DNA of 64,000 nucleotides from Trichopria drosophilae (lineage: Eukaryota; Arthropoda; Insecta; Hymenoptera; Diapriidae), in the NCBI GenBank assembly GCA_030407085.1, contig CM059582.1, positions 201,112,001-201,176,000 of the forward strand, given 5' to 3'. A model generated the notes under the pieces. It was not told the DNA's origin, made no database searches, and saw only the letters and a program-made list of their open reading frames with translations. The position numbers and the translations under genes are program-made. Below are positions 59,872 to 64,000 of this stretch, one piece after another; position 1 is the stretch's first letter, and each line of letters begins with the position of its first letter.

Positions 59872-60873
59872 TTACATATTCATACATCTTTTAGAAATTC
59901 CTCGTTTAAGAACACTGTTATATGCTATACACAAAGAATCACTGTATAAAGGAAACTGTCTTTTGTGCTCCATAGACTGGAAGTATTCCACAACACTAAC
60001 GTACCATGCTGTATGATTTGCACATTGCTTCATCACTCCATACAATGAATGATTGTGAGAAATAATGGTGTTCTTCAATCGCAGCATTTCAAGCATGCAC
60101 TGTTTGTGATACTTGCTTTCCTTTATTCTTCTTCGAACTCCTTCGTTCTTCAACAATGCTGGCAAAAGAGTCTTCATGACATGAAAACCTGCCGTTTTCA
60201 TTTCTATGACATGCTCCGCAATCATCACCAATTTTTCTTCATCGATTGAATTGATGTCAGGGCATTCCACTAAGAATTTGGAAAGTCCCGTGTCACGCAG
60301 AATACCATTTATGCTGTTGCGGGAAACGATGAGCAGCTCCAACAGTTTCTTGCTGGACCAAGACTTCGATGTCATTGCGTAGTGTAAAATTGAGTCGAGG
60401 TCCAGTCCGTTTTGGAAAAAGGTCTCGAATATTATCAGCACTTTTTCACGAAGTAAATCAAATTTCTGGTCTATATATTTTGTGGGTCCTGCAGACAATA
60501 AATGCAAAATTCGGATATATTCCGCAACCAGGGTCTCGATTGGAATTTCACATTCTTCGTTCCTGATGTTCATGTCCGCTCCGTGATGCACGAGAAGGTC
60601 GACCAAGTCGGTCTTCAAATCCCTACAAGCGATATGTAATGGAGTATTACCTACAGAGTCGACTTCCATATTAACATCATACTGATGCTGCAGGAAGAGT
60701 TTGGCCATTTTAATGTCATTCCTTTGAAGAATATCGACGAACAGTTCTTCATAATCTCCACAAACTCCTGTCCGTAATAAGGCCCTGACACGCTGCGTAT
60801 CCTGGGATCGAACTGCATTGGCCAAGGCACGTTCTTCGGCAGTTGGGCCCAGATGTATAACGATTCGCTCCAT
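59872..60873 (-). CDS. Ankyrin-repeat protein with PRANC-like C-terminus, copy C
   Basis: Intronless, 333 residues, same start context as copy B (ACAATGG). It differs from B at six residues only: 55 Gln to Lys, 169 Thr to Ser, 275 Leu to His, 283 Lys to Gln, 288 Ala to Thr and 328 Thr to Lys. The canonical ankyrin repeat (75-106) is identical, and four of the six changes lie in the PRANC-like C-terminal part. The frame stays open upstream to an ATG at 61149, which would give 425 residues. The same upstream ATG exists in A and B but leads there to stops or a phase shift, and a TATA/initiator pair lies inside the extension. I therefore prefer the 333-residue start. Likely a cytosolic adaptor like copy B; function unproven. 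Confidence 0.85.
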   Translation of the reverse strand: MERIVIHLGPTAEERALANAVRSQDTQRVRALLRTGVCGDYEELFVDILQRNDIKMAKLFLQHQYDVNMEVDSVGNTPLHIACRDLKTDLVDLLVHHGADMNIRNEECEIPIETLVAEYIRILHLLSAGPTKYIDQKFDLLREKVLIIFETFFQNGLDLDSILHYAMTSKSWSSKKLLELLIVSRNSINGILRDTGLSKFLVECPDINSIDEEKLVMIAEHVIEMKTAGFHVMKTLLPALLKNEGVRRRIKESKYHKQCMLEMLRLKNTIISHNHSLYGVMKQCANHTAWYVSVVEYFQSMEHKRQFPLYSDSLCIAYNSVLKRGISKRCMNM

Positions 60874-60974
60874 TGTTGACTTCTCAAATTTACTAAATGT
60901 AAGTTCACTTAGTTCACTGAAGAGCAGTTGAAACCGAATTTGAAAAGGTTTACACTGTATGACCACTGAACTGT

Positions 60975-61006
60975 AACTGACCGAAGGTTTAGGGACGTAG
61001 GTATAG
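60975..61006 (-). promoter_or_regulatory. Candidate core promoter of ankyrin gene C
   Basis: On the minus strand CTATACC (61006-61000) is followed about 25 bp later by TCAGTT (60980-60975), as in gene B. The predicted leader is about 105 nt. This is consensus-based only. Confidence 0.4.
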
Positions 61007-61147
61007 CGATATCGGTTTAGGACTCCTTGAGTGGTTGAGTGGGGACCATAAGAGAGAGAGAGGGAGAGGGGGGGTCTGACGTTAAACCGGTAGTTCATGC
61101 CGTTTGTGGTTTCAGGTAAAAAATTCTTCGTTGTTAAATAATAGACC

Positions 61148-61150
61148 ATT
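61148..61150 (-). other. Alternative upstream ATG region of gene C (61149)
   Basis: An ATG at 61149-61147 in the context CATAATGG opens a 92-codon in-frame extension of gene C beginning MVYYLTTKNF. Its serine- and leucine-rich low-complexity part corresponds to a CT-rich tract. It has no domain I recognise. Confidence 0.3.
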
Positions 61151-62689
61151 ATGCTGAATAAATTTTATGTAGGATTCAAAGGCGGGAAAATAACTAGTAT
61201 GGAAATATGATGTTATTATATATAATATTGTCAAATATTATAACATGAGAAATAGAGATTAAACGAGACCTCATAATTCATATTATTATACATCATATAT
61301 TATTTACAAATACGTGCAAAACGTAGATAGCATTTGTTCTGTTTAATTGAATTGAAATAAATTTAAAAATTTTTTTTCTTTGCGATTTTTTCAAAAAGAT
61401 TTGTTTTCTAGGAAATGAGTTTCGAATATTGTAACTTACGTATTTTTGTTGAAAAACTATCAACGTTTTTGAAAAACTGCAACGAACAAATATATGAATA
61501 GAATTCATCGGATAGCATACTAGATTTTTTTCTGAATATTATAATTTATTTAAAATTTTGAAAAAATCAGATTAAAAATTTATTTCGATTAAATTAAATT
61601 AATGCATTCTATGTACAAAATTTTTTTAGAATTTTTCTGAAAATATCAAGTAAAAAATATGAAAATATGTCATTATAATCTCCAATGATTTCTAAGAACT
61701 TTTCATTCTTCTCACTTTTTAAGGAAGCTCATCGTTTTTTGAATAAGCGCATCCAGAATTTTTCAATGAAATTTTCATGGATGATGCCATTCCGATTATG
61801 CCATAATTAATTTAAAATATCTATCAGCGTAAATTGTTAGTAAAACCATCGGGTCCTAGATTCAAATATCTTTTAAATCATTTACGTTCCAATATGAGGG
61901 CCAAGAGATTAAATTAATAAGAAACAAGCACAAAAAATCGAGTTTTCTAAATGTATATGCTAAAAACACCTATTCCTTGCAATTATGACCAATTTCGACT
62001 GCACCATTCAAAAGAACTATCTCGAACATATTAGAATTTGTAAAAAATGTAATTTCAGGCGTTGACGGTTTTAAGGGAAATATCGGCCGGTTTATGAGTA
62101 AAGTGGCGAATAGCCAAGGACAAAATCTATTTACAAGCGGTGGGCTGAGGTTAGTAGTATAATAATGCGCGATCGCGATAGATTTTTTTGTATTGTATTA
62201 TTTTAGTTTTTGTTACTCAACTTTGTTTCTTTGAAGTCGGGCCCTCGGAATATATAAACTATATATACTGATGTTAATAAATAAGACTGGCTAATTTTTA
62301 TAATTAAAAATCTCTCTCGCATTTTCTACCAACCGTTTTTCATAATTTTTCACAAAAAGCTGACCAGGGAACCTGTGGAACCAGGTACATGACATATAAC
62401 GGGAGTTGGAATTACCCAGTCGTTGTAAGGATTAGGTTTATGAGGGATTTGTACCTATAAGCATATCGGATTTTTTATAAGGGTCTTTTTTCTTATTTTA
62501 CTAAATGCAATGCTGTATTCTTCTAGCATAATAGGATTTTAGGCATCCTTACCTGGAGATAAACAAAAAACACCGTCTGTTTGACCATTTTTGAGGTTAT
62601 ATATGTAAGGTAAATTTTTTGCACGTGTTGAATCCTGCTCATTTTACATGAAAATATTAGTAAATTTTTCTATTATTTTTCTATTATTT

Positions 62690-63317
62690 TTCTGTTATTT
62701 TTCTTTGAATTATTTATGACCAAACAGAAGAATGAAAGTATGAAAAATATTGATGTTATTTTTCATTAACTAGGTAAGCTTAAAAGCCGAGGTTTCCCTG
62801 TGTCTGTAACACTTTTAATCCACGAATGTCGGAAATGGTCTGAAAATTCCATCAAAGCGTGTGGTATATCTGGTAGGAATTCCAAAATTCTCTCTGTTTG
62901 GTTTCTAATTATTTACCTAATTTCGGATTTTCAAATGTCGATAGGTCCCTAATTGTGATATATGAAATTTACCGGATAATAAAATTGCAATGCACAATCA
63001 TATCAGAAGCTTGATAAACTTGTACAAAATAATATTATAAAACAAGTCGACCTTTTTATTTAACATTTCCACTTAAGTTCATATAAATCTCAGATCTGAG
63101 AGGAAAAAGATATTTTGAAAAGAACTTATTTAAGAGTTTTCAACAGTACTGCAAAGTATACTTTGCTATAGCAGGAGTTCAATAATGATTAATTAAGAAT
63201 AATCAGCAGATAATAAACATTTTCACAAAAAATTGTTTATTTAGATAATATTTAGTCCCAAATGAAGTTTCAAAATGTACGTTCACAAATTGACTGTAAA
63301 TGTTCCGAAATGAATCT
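62690..63317. other. AT-rich stretch beyond unit C
   Basis: It holds the third copy of the repeat at 55.0/55.74 kb (62690-62850) and otherwise plain AT-rich DNA. Confidence 0.45.
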
Positions 63318-63890
63318 GACTTGTGCTTTTTGTTACATGTGCCCAAAGTTGAATCGACGTTAAGTTTCTTATTATTTGGTTTTACCTTTTGAAACATGTT
63401 AACTTCAACCAATCGCTTTGAAACTCATCCCATCAAGATTGTTAGAGAAAGACGTACCCGGATATAATCATAGCTTCATTTAGAGCAAGAATTATATGTT
63501 TGGTGTTCCTGTAGGACTAATTATTTTTTAACGATAATAGCGACATGAACATACACTTTTGTCATTAGTGGGATTCGTTTCTATTATTTTACCATGAATG
63601 TTGATTTAAAATGTCTATATAAATACAAATTGATTTATATAATCACTATTCGTGGAGATTTGTACTTTTGGCTTACATGTGCAAAAAGTCGAGTCGACGC
63701 TAAGTTTCTTATTATTTTATTTTACCTTTTTAAATATGATAACTTCAACCAATCGGGTTGAAAGTAATTTTTTCCAGTTTATCAGAGCAAACCATATCCA
63801 GATATACAGTTATCACTAATTTATGACAAGAATTACATTTTTGGTTTTAGTGTAGAATCAAATAGTTTTTATCGATCTACATCACAACGC
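63318..63890 (+). repeat. Tandem direct duplication, period 340 bp
   Basis: ACATGTGC at 63335 and again at 63675 starts matched blocks: TCGACG-TAAGTTTCTTATTA, TTTTACCTTTT-AA, TAACTTCAACCAATCG-TTGA, CAAGAATTA and TTTTTAACGAT or TTTTTATCGAT. The two copies are about 75-80% alike. The minus-strand 69-residue frame overlapping the first copy is not preserved in the second. Confidence 0.7.
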
Positions 63891-63938
63891 ATTACAGAAA
63901 AAACGAAATCCATGACATTCAGTATGTTTTTTCTGTGT
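63891..63938. repeat. Short hairpin
   Basis: TTACAGAAAAAACGAAA and GTTTTTTCTGTGTAG face each other across about 16 nt. The ends resemble the ACACAG-AAAA ends of the elements at 33.67 and 35.57 kb, so this may be a minimal internally deleted MITE. Confidence 0.5.
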
Positions 63939-64000
63939 AGACCGAATGCTTATTATTATACAAATTGAAATTGAATAATCTATTTGAATAAAAACGAATC

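Larger units (their letters stand above)
58910..62560 (-). repeat. Segmental duplication unit C (ankyrin locus)
   Basis: This minus-strand unit is inverted relative to B. Downstream it contains GATTCAATTCGA then AATACACGAGCTGACAGG (about 59098-59135, minus) and GATAAACAATTTTTAGGATA, as in B at 52575-52730. Upstream it contains GCGCGATCGCGATAGAT (62167, plus-strand reading) and extends to the TTACCTGGAGATAAAC block near 62550. Downstream homology with B ends at about 58910, close to the palindrome and next to a TACAGGGTAAACC repeat edge. Confidence 0.85.

Noticed and set aside
50984..60873. Ankyrin genes as an integrated virus
   Set aside because: PRANC-like ankyrin proteins also occur in poxviruses, but no other viral gene, terminal repeat or capsid gene is nearby and the units carry eukaryote-type flanks. 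A transferred origin of the founder gene remains possible.

Overview
The window is AT-rich, gene-poor eukaryotic nuclear DNA, most likely from an insect and plausibly a hymenopteran such as a parasitoid or gall wasp. The supporting signs are an interstitial five-unit TTAGG array (40054-40079), a decayed non-LTR retrotransposon, many miniature inverted-repeat elements, dispersed TCAAGGTCA-type repeats, and a small family of intronless ankyrin-repeat genes whose C-terminus looks like the PRANC domain common in parasitoid wasps. There are no operons and no prokaryotic gene density. The host assignment is inference; species cannot be read from the sequence.

Region 1-39 kb has no gene I can support. 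It is AT-rich sequence with several CpG-richer patches (about 1.86-2.06, 3.1-3.85, 16.9-17.7, 18.5-18.7, 20.7-21.6, 24.6-25.35 kb). Inserted in it are inverted-repeat elements: arms at 0.92/2.3 kb, 10.57-10.89 kb, a 1.5-kb foldback element full of CAGTACTG motifs (12.96-14.45 kb), a nested element at 14.94-15.83 kb, 19.0-19.26 kb, 33.67-33.92 kb and 35.57-35.83 kb. There is also a 124-bp tandem repeat built from TCAAGGTCA motifs (22.28-22.70 kb).

Region 39-45.7 kb is a repeat cluster. It contains copies of a MITE family (39.1, 39.5, 43.0 kb), the telomere-like array, an unnamed element family (40.4-41.35 kb), a near-perfect 240-bp hairpin element (42.25 kb) and a 205-bp foldback (44.36 kb).

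Region 45.7-62.6 kb holds three copies (A, B, C) of a segmental duplication of roughly 3-3.6 kb. Each copy carries one ankyrin gene. A (minus strand) is a pseudogene. B (plus) and C (minus) are intact 333-codon genes whose core proteins differ at only six residues. A and B are divergent and share upstream sequence as inverted arms; C lies in the opposite orientation to B. Between B and C are a dead non-LTR reverse transcriptase (53.53-54.87 kb) and a 2.4-kb palindrome (56.26-58.69 kb). The palindrome has arms of about 0.9-1.0 kb, each with the same TA-flanked MITE, around a 0.5-kb spacer of the 40.4-41.35-kb element family.

The last 1.4 kb contains a 340-bp-period direct duplication and a small hairpin. 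The coherent biological story is a young, locally amplified ankyrin gene family sitting in inverted-repeat-rich, structurally unstable DNA.
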